Counted from the stretch's first letter, positions 15,891 to 24,866 are shown. The stretch is 64,000 bases of DNA from Intestinimonas butyriciproducens (GCF_004154955.1 NZ_CP011524.1:1550001-1614000); one strand, 5' to 3'. Notes: generated by a model from the letters alone, not told the origin. Translations and numbers: made by a program.

Positions 15891-15986
15891 AATGATTCCT
15901 CCTGTGTTTTTTCATTCTGGGAACTGAGGTATTATATACTAATGTGGACCGGGATGCAAGAAAGAATTAGCCAATTAAAGTATTTT

Positions 15987-16649
15987 TCAGGATTTTTCTG
16001 GGGAAAGTTTTTGTAGGGAAGTGGGGAGCGGCAGGAGAAAGACGGGGATACCCTCTGCGGGGGAACCCAGGGACCACATGGGGTAGAAGAGGGATAAGCC
16101 TTCTTCTGTAAGGTAAAACCGCTTTGCAGAAAAATAAGAGGCCACTCTGGTCTCTACATCCTCAAAAAGAAGGGACTCTCCCCCTTGGAGGCGGTCCAGA
16201 GCCTGACGTTGCAGCGCTTCGATGATCGGTTTTTTCCAAAACAGACGGGGCGGGAAAAATTCGGAGAGGGTCTTGGGCGTGCCTGATCGAAGTTCCCACG
16301 TCTCTGCGGTGCGGACTGTGAGAGGGCGGGTACCGTTTTGACGCTCGGTCACATCTACATAGAGGCTGGAGAGGCCGTCACACTCCAAGGTGACATGATA
16401 GACCAGCTCCGCCTCCCAGGGCAGGAAGGGACGGGAGCCGGCTCTGGCCTCCTGGAGGGCGGCACAGGCACGGGGGTAGAGGACGGCGGCCCAGCGGTTT
16501 TTCCAGAGCTCTCCCAGATGCCGGTAATACTGTTCCATCCGGCGGTCTGGACGCCTTTCCTCAACCGGAAGGGGCAGAGCTTGGGAGAGGGAGAGCACCG
16601 GCTCCCCCTCATGCTCCAACGTCTGCGTCCAATGCTGTGATTTCCACAT
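15987..16649 (-). CDS. DUF3298-like (RsiV C-terminal type) protein
   Basis: 220 residues with no signal peptide. The order of elements (a long helical YYRHLGELWKNRW segment, a YHVTLECDGLSSLYVDV strand pair, FFPPRLFWKKPIIEALQRQALDRL, then RFYLTEEGLSLFYPMWSLGSPAEGIPVFLLPL) follows the DUF3298 fold seen in the anti-sigma/lysozyme-binding protein RsiV. The membrane anchor of RsiV is missing, so this is a cytoplasmic or exported stand-alone version of unknown role. Confidence 0.65.
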   Translation of the reverse strand: MWKSQHWTQTLEHEGEPVLSLSQALPLPVEERRPDRRMEQYYRHLGELWKNRWAAVLYPRACAALQEARAGSRPFLPWEAELVYHVTLECDGLSSLYVDVTERQNGTRPLTVRTAETWELRSGTPKTLSEFFPPRLFWKKPIIEALQRQALDRLQGGESLLFEDVETRVASYFSAKRFYLTEEGLSLFYPMWSLGSPAEGIPVFLLPLPTSLQKLSPEKS

Positions 16650-16790
16650 AACTTAACCACCTCGTTTCTATCCTATGTTGCGCGTAGAAAGTGGTGAAAA
16701 TCTGGAAATCATCCTTTACTTTCATACTTCACAGTGGTAAAATAGAAGCGGCTCGATGCCAAGGATAATGAAAGAGGTGTCTTCCCAATT

Positions 16791-17108
16791 ATGACGAAAA
16801 AAGCCGATAAGGAGCATGGCGACCTGCTTTACGAGAGCATCCTGACCCTAAAGGATCTGGACGAGTGCAAGAAATTTTTTGAAGATCTCTGCACGGTGGC
16901 GGAGCTGAGGGCCATGGAGCAGCGGTTTGAGGTGGCGCTCCTCCTCAGCGATGGGATGATCTACAATGATATTCTGGAACGCACCGGGGCCAGCAGCGCC
17001 ACCATCAGCCGAGTCAACCGCTCGCTGAACTACGGCGCGGACGGCTACAAGAATGTACTGCCCCGCGCCAAGGAGATCCGGAAGAGGTATGAACAGGAGG
17101 ACGAATGA
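16791..17108 (+). CDS. YerC/YecD family TrpR-like regulator
   Basis: 105 residues with a TrpR-type helix-turn-helix: DLCTVAELRAMEQRFEVALLLSDGMIYNDILERTGASSATISRVNRSLNYGADGYK. The TSSATISRVN recognition helix and GADGY tail are hallmarks of the YerC group, whose ligand is unknown. GAAAGAGGTG precedes the ATG, and a plausible promoter (TTTACT, 17 bases, TAAAAT at 16738) stands 50 bases upstream. Its stop overlaps the next start. Confidence 0.92.
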   Translation: MTKKADKEHGDLLYESILTLKDLDECKKFFEDLCTVAELRAMEQRFEVALLLSDGMIYNDILERTGASSATISRVNRSLNYGADGYKNVLPRAKEIRKRYEQEDE

Positions 17109-17869
17109 GCAGCTATGAGGCCCTGGCGGCCCGGTACGATGCCCTTACCGCTGACGTGGACCATCGTCGGTGGGCGGATTATATCGAAAAGCAATTCCAG
17201 AAATGCCCCATTCCCATTCATACCGTGCTGGATTTGGCCTGTGGGACAGGGGAGATGACATGTCTGCTGGCGGAACGGGGTTACGAGATGATCGGCGTGG
17301 ATCAATCTCAGGATATGCTGGCCGTGGCTGCGGAAAAGGGCCGACAGGTAAGGGGAGAAGCCCCGATCTTTCTCCAGCAGCCCATGCAGGAGTTGGATCT
17401 GTACGGCACCATCGACGCCTGTATCTGCTGTCTGGACAGCGTCAACTATGTAACCCGCCCGGCCGATCTGCGCCGGGCGTTTGATCGGGTGCATCTTTTT
17501 CTGATGCCGGGCGGACTGTTCCTCTTCGACATAAACGCGCCGGGGAAGCTGCGGGGACTAGACGGGGGCATATTTCTTGACGAGACAGAGGACACTTACT
17601 GTGTCTGGCGGGCGGACTGGTCTGAACGGAGAAAGATCTGCACCTACGGAATGGACCTCTTCTTCCGGGAGGAAGGCGGCCTCTGGCGCCGGGAGGAGGA
17701 GGTCCATGAAGAACGGGCTTATGAGCTGGAGGAGCTGGAAGGCTACCTCTATGGAGCGGGATTTTCCAAGGTGCGGCAGTACGGCGAACTGAAGTTACGC
17801 CCGCCCGGCGAGGATGAGCAGCGTATATTTTTTGCAGCGCGAAAGGAAATGATAGAGATCCATGGATGA
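17105..17869 (+). CDS. Class I SAM-dependent methyltransferase
   Basis: 254 residues. SAM-binding motif I is VLDLACGTGEMTCLLAERG, followed by MIGVDQSQDMLAVA and DACICCLDSVNYV, then MPGGLFLFDINAPGKL. The N-terminal YEALAARYDALTADVDHRRWADYIE is common in small-molecule methyltransferases of Firmicutes. ATGA overlap with the YerC-like gene and an 8-base overlap with hslO show one tightly coupled operon. Substrate unknown. Confidence 0.9.
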   Translation: MSSYEALAARYDALTADVDHRRWADYIEKQFQKCPIPIHTVLDLACGTGEMTCLLAERGYEMIGVDQSQDMLAVAAEKGRQVRGEAPIFLQQPMQELDLYGTIDACICCLDSVNYVTRPADLRRAFDRVHLFLMPGGLFLFDINAPGKLRGLDGGIFLDETEDTYCVWRADWSERRKICTYGMDLFFREEGGLWRREEEVHEERAYELEELEGYLYGAGFSKVRQYGELKLRPPGEDEQRIFFAARKEMIEIHG

Positions 17870-18746
17870 GATCGTACGCATGATTGCAGCCGATGGTACG
17901 GTGAGGGCCGTGGCCATAACCGGAAAAGATATGGCAGAGCGGGCACGGCAGATCCACAAGACGTTGCCTGTGGCGACCGCCGCCTTGGGACGCACCTTGA
18001 TGGGATGCGCCATGATGGGCTCGGATCTGAAGACGGAGGACGGCTCAGTCACCCTGCGCATTCAGGGCGGAGGCCCCCTGGGCAGTATTACGGCTGTGGC
18101 GGACAGCCATGGGAATGCCAGGGGCTACCTCCAGAACGGGCAGGTGGATCTGCCCCGGAAGGCGCCTGCGAAGCTTGATGTGGGCTCTGCCGTGGGAACA
18201 GACGGGTATCTCACGGTCATCAAGGACATTGGGCTCAAAGAACCCTATGTGGGCAGCGTGGAGCTGGTAAGTGGGGAGATCGCGGAGGATCTCACGTCTT
18301 ATTTTGCGGTCAGTGAGCAGATCCCCACCGCCTGTGGTCTGGGCGTCCTGGTCAATACTGATCAATCCGTCCTCTGCGCCGGTGGTTATATCGTGCAGCT
18401 CCTGCCCGGTGCCGACGACGCTGTGGCGGGCCGGCTGGAGGGTGCTGTAGGCAGGCTGGGACCGGTGACAGATGTACTCAACCGCGGCGCCGACGCGCAG
18501 ACCCTTCTGGAGCAGCTGCTGGAGGGGATGGGAGCGGAGCTGCTGGAGCGAGTGCCGGTGTCCTACCGGTGCTATTGCAGCCGGGAGCGGGTGTCCAGGG
18601 CCCTGATCAGTTTGGGCAGAAACGAATTGGAGCATATGATCGAAGAGCAGGGGGAGACGGACCTCACCTGCCAGTTCTGCGACGTGGTTTATCACTTCTC
18701 AAAAGAGGAGTTGAAGACAATCTTGCAGGAGGCGACCAAGGCGTAG
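17862..18746 (+). CDS. hslO: Redox-regulated chaperone Hsp33
   Basis: 294 residues. ALGRTLMGCAMMGSDLK, GPLGSITAVADSHGNARGYLQNG and the YFAVSEQIPTACGLGVLV segment mark the Hsp33 core. The C-terminal zinc redox switch is present as RCYCS and CQFCDVVYHF. On oxidation the zinc leaves, disulfides form and the holdase is activated. It begins inside the methyltransferase gene. An unusual downstream hairpin ends the operon. Confidence 0.97.
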   Translation: MDEIVRMIAADGTVRAVAITGKDMAERARQIHKTLPVATAALGRTLMGCAMMGSDLKTEDGSVTLRIQGGGPLGSITAVADSHGNARGYLQNGQVDLPRKAPAKLDVGSAVGTDGYLTVIKDIGLKEPYVGSVELVSGEIAEDLTSYFAVSEQIPTACGLGVLVNTDQSVLCAGGYIVQLLPGADDAVAGRLEGAVGRLGPVTDVLNRGADAQTLLEQLLEGMGAELLERVPVSYRCYCSRERVSRALISLGRNELEHMIEEQGETDLTCQFCDVVYHFSKEELKTILQEATKA

Positions 18747-18755
18747 CAGAAAGCT

Positions 18756-18790
18756 CTCATGCCGCGGAAGGACCTTTTCCGCGGCATGAG
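18756..18790 (+). terminator. Hairpin after hslO (terminator-like, A-run instead of T-run)
   Basis: Arms 18756-18769 and 18777-18790 pair perfectly over 14 bp, but seven A follow rather than T. It may end or protect the hslO mRNA; a rho-independent terminator is not proven. Confidence 0.5.
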
Positions 18791-18821
18791 AAAAAAATCT
18801 CAAAAAATGGTCAAATTAGTG

Positions 18822-18850
18822 TTGACAGATTGAGGCTGGTTTAGTATAAT
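18822..18850 (+). promoter_or_regulatory. Consensus promoter of the tRNA cluster
   Basis: TTGACA at 18822-18827, 17-base spacer, TATAAT at 18845-18850, 33 bases before tRNA-Val. Confidence 0.93.
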
Positions 18851-18882
18851 AACTTTCGCCGTCTGAAAAGAATGGCCAACAG

Positions 18883-18958
18883 GGGAGCATAGCTCAGCTG
18901 GGAGAGCGCATGCCTTACAAGCATGATGTCACAGGTTCGAGCCCTGTTGTTCCCACCA
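18883..18958 (+). tRNA. tRNA-Val (TAC)
   Basis: Cloverleaf with anticodon TAC, acceptor GGGAGCA pairing with TGTTCCC, GGTTCGAGCCC T-arm and encoded CCA. Confidence 0.96.
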
Positions 18959-18985
18959 TGGGTTGATAAGCCCAAAGTGTCAAAT

Positions 18986-19062
<77 letters not shown>

Positions 19063-19065
19063 TTT

Positions 19066-19141
19066 GCCTCTGTAGCTCAGTTGGTAGAGCAGGGGACTGA
19101 AAATCCCCGTGTCGCTGGTTCGATTCCGGCCGGAGGCACCA
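19066..19141 (+). tRNA. tRNA-Phe (GAA)
   Basis: Anticodon GAA in CTGAAAATC, acceptor GCCTCTG with CGGAGGC, encoded CCA. A hairpin (19150-19178, CCGGAGGATAC arms) lies in the spacer to the next tRNA. Confidence 0.95.
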
Positions 19142-19238
19142 AGGCTTCTCCGGAGGATACGCCGTGTATCCTCCGGGGGAACTTTCCCTCTTTTGCAGTA
19201 TCAATGGCAGATCACATGCATAAGATAGACTGTGATTT

Positions 19239-19314
19239 GCAGGTGTAGCTCATCTGGTAGAGCGCCACCTTGCCAAGGTGGAGGTAGCGAGTTCGAGCCT
19301 CGTCACCTGCTCCA
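19239..19314 (+). tRNA. tRNA-Gly (GCC)
   Basis: Anticodon GCC in CTTGCCAAG, acceptor GCAGGTG with CACCTGC, encoded CCA. A second spacer hairpin (about 19320-19349, GATAGCAGGAG arms) follows. Confidence 0.95.
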
Positions 19315-19354
19315 GCAAATGATAGCAGGAGCGTTTTGCTCCTGCTATCCATAT

Positions 19355-19428
<74 letters not shown>

Positions 19429-19429
19429 A

Positions 19430-19467
19430 AAAGAAAGACGTCTGCTTCGGGCAGACGTCTTTCTTTT
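19430..19467 (+). terminator. Terminator of the tRNA cluster
   Basis: 15-bp stem (19431-19445 with 19451-19465) running into CTTTT directly after tRNA-Cys. Confidence 0.93.
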
Positions 19468-19539
19468 CATACGGGCGTGAGGTTTATTCTGTGGGTGGAT
19501 GTCAGATGAGCCTGATCTGACGCGGGAGGGGGAGCGGGC

Positions 19540-20226
19540 ATGGAGCTGGAAGGGCTGGGCAAGTGGGGACCGCTGTTGCAGGAGGAGTATAAAAAGGAGT
19601 ATTTCCTCCGGCTGGCCGAACGGGTTGATACGGCCTATTCCCGTGGGGATCCCAGGGTATTTCCGCCCAGGGAGGCGCTCTTCCGTGCGTTTTCCCGTAC
19701 ACCGCCAGAGCGGGTTCGGGCGGTCATCCTCGGCCAGGACCCCTATCCTACGAAGGCACACGCCGATGGACTGGCCTTTTCCGTGCGGGAGGGAATTCGT
19801 CCGCTCCCGCGCTCTTTACAGAACATCCTGAAGGAACTGAGAGAGGATGTAGGGATAACGCCTTCTCATGGAGCCGGAGATCTGTCTGTATGGGCAGATC
19901 GGGGTGTGCTGCTGCTCAACACGACGCTCACCGTGTATGAGGGGGCTGCGGGTAGCCACGGCCGCTGGGGCTGGGAGCGGTTTACCGCGCAGGCCCTCCG
20001 GCTTACCCGGGCGCTTCCGCAGCCGGTGGCCTATCTCCTGTGGGGCGGCCATGCTCAAAACACCGCTGTGGGAGCGGGGATTCCGCGCTCGGGGGAAGGC
20101 GTGTTCGTCAGCGCACATCCAAGCCCGCTGTCTGCGGGCAGAGGATTCTTCGGCAGCCGGCCATTCAGCCGTGTCAATGCCTTCCTGCGGGAAAGAGGCG
20201 GGGAAGAGATCGACTGGAGCCTGTAG
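19540..20226 (+). CDS. ung: Uracil-DNA glycosylase (family 1)
   Basis: 228 residues. The water-activating motif is VRAVILGQDPYPTKAHADGLAFSV and the leucine/histidine loop is VFVSAHPSPLSAGRGFFGSRPFSRVN; LLLNTTLTV and AYLLWGGHAQN are also diagnostic. It removes uracil from DNA to start base-excision repair. The start has GGGAGGGGGAGCG upstream. It is followed after 70 bases by the AGCS symporter gene. Confidence 0.97.
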   Translation: MELEGLGKWGPLLQEEYKKEYFLRLAERVDTAYSRGDPRVFPPREALFRAFSRTPPERVRAVILGQDPYPTKAHADGLAFSVREGIRPLPRSLQNILKELREDVGITPSHGAGDLSVWADRGVLLLNTTLTVYEGAAGSHGRWGWERFTAQALRLTRALPQPVAYLLWGGHAQNTAVGAGIPRSGEGVFVSAHPSPLSAGRGFFGSRPFSRVNAFLRERGGEEIDWSL

Positions 20227-20261
20227 CACGGCGGAGGGATCAAGCGCATCTTTTGGGGACG

Positions 20262-20296
20262 GTCCGCATACCCCTTGTACGAGGGGGTATGCGGAC
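20262..20296 (+). promoter_or_regulatory. Perfect hairpin abutting the AGCS start codon
   Basis: Arms 20262-20274 and 20284-20296 pair over 13 bp around a 9-base loop; the second arm contains the GGGG of the ribosome site and ends at the base before the ATG at 20297. No T-run follows, so translational masking is more likely than termination. Confidence 0.75.
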
Positions 20297-21712
20297 ATGT
20301 CTTTTTTGGAGCGCCTGGGTGATTGGATCTGGAATCCATGGCTTTTGGGTGCCTTCTTGCTGTTGGGGCTCTATTACTCCATACGCAGCGGATTCTTCCA
20401 GCTTTTTGAGTTTCGGCTCTGGATGAGCGCTACGGTAGGGTCTCTTCTGCACTCGAAGCGAGGGGGGGAGGCGGAAGGGATCACCCAATTTCAGGCCCTG
20501 TCTACGGCGCTTGCCTCCACCATTGGTACGGGCAGCATCGCAGGTGTGGCCACCGCGATTTTTTACGGGGGACCGGGGGCCGTCTTCTGGATGTGGATTT
20601 CGGCATTCCTGGGGATGATGACCGGGTGTGCGGAAAAGACGTTGGCCGTCCGCTACCGCCACCGTGGGAAAAACGGGGGCTGGGAGGGCGGCCCCATGGA
20701 TTATATGGAAAAGGGCCTGGGACTTCGGGGCCTGGCGCTGGCCTTCTCTCTCTTCTGTGTCTGCGCCTCCATCGGCGGGGGAGATATGGTGCAGGCAAAT
20801 TCCATTGCCACCGCCCTAGAGGCGGCGTTCGGCTGGGACCGGCTGGCCGTGGGTGCGGTCACCGCCCTGCTTACGGGGCTGGTGATCCTGGGCGGGATCG
20901 GCCGCATTGGAAGAGTCAGCGAAAAGCTGGTGCCCGCCATGGCGGTTCTGTTCCTGGCGGGCGGGGCCGCTGTGCTGTGGGTCCACGCTACGGCCGTTCC
21001 GGCCGCCCTTTCCCGAATTGTGGCGAGCGCCTTTGCGCCCAAAGCTGCGCTGGGGGGCACGTTGGGCTATTCCATGGCCTCCGCCATGCGCTTCGGTGTG
21101 GCCAGGGGAGTGTTCACCAATGAGGCGGGCCTGGGCTCCTCCGCTATGGCCCATGCCGCGGCGGATGTGGAAGAGCCGGCGGAAGAGGGGATGTGGGGTG
21201 CGTTTGAGGTCTTTGTAGCGACGCTGGTGGTCTGTACGGTAACGGCGCTGGTCATTCTGACCTCGGGCGTCTATGATGAGACAGAGGCGCTTCTGGCCAT
21301 TCAAAGTGGAGGCGTGGACAGCTCCATGCTGGGATCTGCGCTCTCCGCCGCGGCATTTTCCACTGTCATGGGGGCCTGGGGCGGCCCCTTTGTGGCGGTG
21401 TGCCTTCTGATGTTTGCCTTTTCCTCACTCCTAGGCTGGAGCTACTATGGGGAGAGGGGTCTTGCATATCTTACAGGCAGCGACCGGTGGGTTGGGTGCT
21501 ATCGAATGGTATTTCTTCTCTTTGTCGTGGCGGGCAGCGTGGGAGACGTGGGACGCGTGTGGCAGGTGGCGGACATCTGCAACGGTATGATGGCTCTGCC
21601 CAATCTGGCCGCGCTGCTGCTCCTGTCGCCGGAGGCCCTGCGGATGATTTTTCAGTGGTCGCTGCGGCAGAAAAAGGCCCGAAAAGGCCAGAGAAGCGTT
21701 TCCGGAAGATAG
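20297..21712 (+). CDS. Sodium:alanine/glycine symporter (AGCS family)
   Basis: 471 residues with ten or eleven membrane helices. Family signatures are ALSTALASTIGTGSIAGVATAIFYGGPGAVFWMW, MDYMEKGLG, FGVARGVFTNEAGLGSSAMAHAAA and WSYYGERGLAYL near the end. It imports alanine or glycine with Na+. An upstream frame is open, but the ATG at 20297 begins the normal N-terminus MSFLERLGDWIWNPWLL. The start is wedged against a perfect hairpin, suggesting translational control. Confidence 0.93.
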   Translation: MSFLERLGDWIWNPWLLGAFLLLGLYYSIRSGFFQLFEFRLWMSATVGSLLHSKRGGEAEGITQFQALSTALASTIGTGSIAGVATAIFYGGPGAVFWMWISAFLGMMTGCAEKTLAVRYRHRGKNGGWEGGPMDYMEKGLGLRGLALAFSLFCVCASIGGGDMVQANSIATALEAAFGWDRLAVGAVTALLTGLVILGGIGRIGRVSEKLVPAMAVLFLAGGAAVLWVHATAVPAALSRIVASAFAPKAALGGTLGYSMASAMRFGVARGVFTNEAGLGSSAMAHAAADVEEPAEEGMWGAFEVFVATLVVCTVTALVILTSGVYDETEALLAIQSGGVDSSMLGSALSAAAFSTVMGAWGGPFVAVCLLMFAFSSLLGWSYYGERGLAYLTGSDRWVGCYRMVFLLFVVAGSVGDVGRVWQVADICNGMMALPNLAALLLLSPEALRMIFQWSLRQKKARKGQRSVSGR

Positions 21713-21761
21713 CATGGGTATTGCGGGTGCATCTGAAAGAGATGCCATCCGAAGGGAAAAG

Positions 21762-21802
21762 AAACGCCCAGGACCGCCGGAATGGTGGTCCTGGGCGTGT
21801 TT
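21762..21802. terminator. Bidirectional terminator between convergent genes
   Basis: 12-bp stem (21764-21775 with 21787-21798), GTTTG on the plus side and TTTCTTTTCC on the minus side. Confidence 0.8.
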
Positions 21803-21821
21803 GCTTGGCAAAAGAGAAACG

Positions 21822-23567
21822 CTAAGAGAGAATAGGCACCTCAGTCCAGTCCTCCGTCCCGGAACCCGCCTCCGGAACAGAGGAGGGCTCCGGGGCGGCT
21901 TTCCCCTCCACAGTGAGTGTGTAGCCGTCCAGGATGGAGGAGGACTCCCCCTCGGCCTGAGGGGCGTGGTCGATCGTGACGAGGTCCCCGGCGTTGAGAA
22001 GAACAGCCACCGGATTCTGCACGGCGGACAGAGAATAGAACACCTCCTCGCCCTCCAGGCGGATGAAGTAATAGGTGGTACCGTCCAGCACGGCGGATCG
22101 GATCTCCGCTACCGTACCCGAGACCTGGGTCTCGATCCGTTCTTCCGGAGCGGCAATGCCCTTTTCCCCCAGCAGGCGCAGATAATCCTGCTCACAGGCC
22201 GCCACAGTGTCGCCGATGCCCACCAGATTGAATTGCCCCACATTGACCATGGCATATTTTTTTACCAACTGCCGGTCGTCCTTCAGGGCGATGAAGTAGG
22301 TGGGCTGGTCGGAAATATTGAGCAGAAGCGGGAAGGTGGAACGGTAGCCCTGATCCTGGACCATCCCCTCGGCGGAAGCCCGGGCAGATTGCTCGGTGGC
22401 ACCGGGAATGGTGTAGAATTTGGTCTCTTTAGTGCGCTGGTTGCACAGGAGAAAGCCCAGATTCGACTGATCGCTGGTAGCGGAGGTGACGCCGGTGTAC
22501 ATATATACGTCGTCGTTGAGCGCAATATAGTTATAGCCCTCGGTCGTGATCTTCACGTCCCGCTGGCCGAACACGGAGTTGATGAACCCGTGGACCAGCG
22601 TGCCGTAATAGTCGTACTGCTCCATGATGAGAGAGGCGAGGTAAACTCTGTCCACCCACTGCGGGACCTCTTCATGGTAGGAGCATTCGCCGGTAACAGC
22701 GTCCATGAGCACCGCTCCCCGGATATCCGTGCCCCCAAAAAGACCGATGGTCTTGACCACACGGGGACAGACCCACCAGGGATTGCCGGACTCGTCAATC
22801 TCAAAAGAGGGGGTGGCGAAAAGAAAGGTGGGATACTGAAAGCGCAGATGGCGCATCACGTTGCGATTCAAAGGCTCGGAAGGGGAGTATTTGATTCCCT
22901 GGCCATCGGGAAGGCGAACCACCTTGACCTCCTGGGAGACCATATCCACCACAATGTAAGCGGGCAGACCGTTGGAGCGGTTGGTGAACCACCGAATAAG
23001 ATCGGCGTATTCCAAGGGGGCCACACGGACGGGACTACCCTGATAGTTGATCTGGGTGGAGTCGTAGGCCACCTCAAACTGGCTGGCCATGTCGGGAATG
23101 GTACCCATCTGTGTGGTGCTCAGATATCGGGCGGAGTCCTCGTCCAGCAGAGGAATTTCATTAAAGGAAATTTCCTTTACATCTGTTGAAAAATCGCCCT
23201 CTTCCACCTGGAGAAGCTGCCGATAAGCGCTGGCGCGAAACAGCGGCATGGAAATCACACTGCCTACCACGCCGACTAGGATGAGAGCGGCCATGAGAAT
23301 ACCCACCGGCAGACACTGGGACTTGATGAAGCGGAAGTATTCTTTGAGTCCACCGCCCGGGTCCATGTGAAAGCCGGTGGTGAAGAGCGCTGAGATCACA
23401 AAGACCAGACAGAGCACAAAAACAAACACGTAGAAATTGCTGTCCTGGAGGTTGAGCGCGGGGAGGGAGACATAAAAGTAGATGAAACCAACCACGGCAG
23501 TGATCAGCAGGCTCTGAAGGACGGCGCCGAGCTTGCTTTTAGGCCCTCGCTGCTTTTTGTTTTCCAT
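21822..23567 (-). CDS. Membrane-anchored protein of unknown function
   Basis: 581 residues from the ATG with AAAGGAGC upstream. Three N-terminal membrane helices (about 19-40, 50-72, 93-118), then a large outside-facing domain of about 450 residues with many Tyr/Val strands. Conserved-looking pieces include GNPWWVCPRVVKTIGLFGGTDIRG, VPQWVDRVYLASLIMEQYDYYGTLVHGFINSVFG and ALNDDVYMYTGVTS. The last 70 residues look like a small beta-barrel (VSGTVAEIRSAVLDGTTYYFIRL) and an acidic Pro/Ser tail. I do not recognise a named family with certainty; similar clostridial proteins are uncharacterised. Monocistronic. Confidence 0.8.
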   Translation of the reverse strand: MENKKQRGPKSKLGAVLQSLLITAVVGFIYFYVSLPALNLQDSNFYVFVFVLCLVFVISALFTTGFHMDPGGGLKEYFRFIKSQCLPVGILMAALILVGVVGSVISMPLFRASAYRQLLQVEEGDFSTDVKEISFNEIPLLDEDSARYLSTTQMGTIPDMASQFEVAYDSTQINYQGSPVRVAPLEYADLIRWFTNRSNGLPAYIVVDMVSQEVKVVRLPDGQGIKYSPSEPLNRNVMRHLRFQYPTFLFATPSFEIDESGNPWWVCPRVVKTIGLFGGTDIRGAVLMDAVTGECSYHEEVPQWVDRVYLASLIMEQYDYYGTLVHGFINSVFGQRDVKITTEGYNYIALNDDVYMYTGVTSATSDQSNLGFLLCNQRTKETKFYTIPGATEQSARASAEGMVQDQGYRSTFPLLLNISDQPTYFIALKDDRQLVKKYAMVNVGQFNLVGIGDTVAACEQDYLRLLGEKGIAAPEERIETQVSGTVAEIRSAVLDGTTYYFIRLEGEEVFYSLSAVQNPVAVLLNAGDLVTIDHAPQAEGESSSILDGYTLTVEGKAAPEPSSVPEAGSGTEDWTEVPILS

Positions 23568-23629
23568 AGTAGCTCCTTTAAAATAATAATGAATCGTCAA
23601 TAGTATACCCGCTTTGAGAGGAAACGATA

Positions 23630-24202
23630 TCAGGTCAACTGAGCCTGCACAGCGGCCTCAGTGTCCTGCATAGCCTGAAGCGTCACATCAAGCAGCTTGT
23701 CCAGCTCCCAGCCCAACAGGTCCGCGCCCTGGGCAATTACCTCGCGGGAACAGCCAGCCGCAAACTTTTTGTCCTTGAATTTCTTTTTCAGAGATTTGAG
23801 TTCCATGTCGGTACAGCTCTTGGATGGACGCATGAGGGCAGCGGCGCCGATGAGCCCCGTGAGCTCGTCACAAGCAAAAAGGACCTTCTCCATCTCGTGC
23901 TCCGGCTTGACATCGCAGGCCAGCCCCCAGCCGTGACTGGCGGTGGCGTGGATCAGTGCCTCGTCCAAACCGGCCTGACGCATCAGCTCCTGAGATTTGA
24001 TGCAGTGCTCGTCCGGCCACATCTCAAAATCCAGATCGTGGAGCAGTCCGGCGGCGGACCAGAAGTCCGCTTCATCGCCATAGCCCAGCTCTCGGGCAAA
24101 CCATCCCATCACGGCCTCCACGGTAAGAGCGTGGCGGATGTGGAAAGGGTCCTTGTTGTACTGCTTGAGCAGATCCAATGCCTGTGTACGTGTGAGATTC
24201 AT
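23630..24202 (-). CDS. HD-domain phosphohydrolase
   Basis: 190 residues. HIRHALTVEAVMGW gives the first histidines, AAGLLHDLDFEMWPDEHCIKSQEL contains the HD pair, and HATASHGW and FACDELTGLIGAAALMRPSKS complete an HDIG-like metal site. AAGGAGT stands about ten bases before ATG 24202, which is preferred to the GTG at 24211. Probably hydrolyses a nucleotide or phosphoester; no substrate can be named. Confidence 0.88.
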   Translation of the reverse strand: MNLTRTQALDLLKQYNKDPFHIRHALTVEAVMGWFARELGYGDEADFWSAAGLLHDLDFEMWPDEHCIKSQELMRQAGLDEALIHATASHGWGLACDVKPEHEMEKVLFACDELTGLIGAAALMRPSKSCTDMELKSLKKKFKDKKFAAGCSREVIAQGADLLGWELDKLLDVTLQAMQDTEAAVQAQLT

Positions 24203-24318
24203 GCTGAACACTCCTTAGTAAAAACAGATATCGCACCTCGATGTTTCTTACAGTTATAGCATAGTTAAAGGCACTTTGCAACGGCGGCAAATTTTTCACA
24301 GGTTTTTTAAAATAGCTC

Positions 24319-24347
24319 TTGACGAAAGCAGAAAGAACGCTTATAAT
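24319..24347 (+). promoter_or_regulatory. Promoter of tRNA-Ser(GGA)
   Basis: TTGACG (24319-24324), 17-base spacer, TATAAT (24342-24347), 22 bases before the tRNA. Confidence 0.88.
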
Positions 24348-24369
24348 AATCAACGTTGTCCAGCACTAT

Positions 24370-24461
24370 GGAGAGATGGCTGAGCTGGTCGAAGGCGCAC
24401 GATTGGAAATCGTGTAGGCGTTAATAGCGTCTCGAGGGTTCGAATCCCTCTCTCTCCGCCA
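24370..24461 (+). tRNA. tRNA-Ser (GGA)
   Basis: 92 bases with a long variable arm, anticodon GGA in TTGGAAAT, acceptor GGAGAGA with TCTCTCC, encoded CCA. Confidence 0.96.
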
Positions 24462-24481
24462 TATTAAGGGACAAACCTTTA

Positions 24482-24522
24482 ATACAAAAACAGCCCTCCT
24501 TTTTGGAGGGCTGTTTTTGTAT
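24482..24522 (+). terminator. Terminator of tRNA-Ser(GGA)
   Basis: 18-bp perfect stem (24482-24499 with 24505-24522) containing its own T5 tract. Confidence 0.92.
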
Positions 24523-24571
24523 CTATGCCCGGAAAGCCTAATATTGTGGGCTTTCCAGGCTTTTTCTATTT

Positions 24572-24866
24572 TCAGGGAGCTTGGCGATGCAGCTCGCCAG
24601 CGGGCTTGCCTCCTTCTTTATTTTCTGCCCGCTTGAAAGGCTCTCCGCAATCCCTGCAGATCACATTGACCTCACGCGTCGCCCGGATGATGGTGCCGCA
24701 ACAGGGGCATACATGCTTGATACTGCGGTTCTTGGATTTTTTGCTCCCGCCCTTTGTCGTGCCTTCCACTGGATGGCGGCTGTCGATGTTGTGATATTTG
24801 TCGTGCTTCTCAATGTGGGGGCCGTGGGCCTCGGCGGTGGCCTTGAATTACACACCATCGGTCAAA
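24572..24866 (-). pseudogene. 3' remnant of a SprT-like/zinc-ribbon gene of a mobile element
   Basis: The minus strand reads LTDGV, a TAA at 24848-24850, then FKATAEAHGPHIEKHDKYHN..., and a zinc ribbon KHVCPCCGTIIRATREVNVICRDCGEPF with two CxxC pairs. This matches the C-terminal part of SprT-like proteins commonly carried by phages and integrative elements. The stop codon, the missing N-terminal two-thirds and the position next to tRNA-Ser point to the scar of an excised or decayed element. The flank 24867-25099 holds no gene I can support. Confidence 0.65.
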
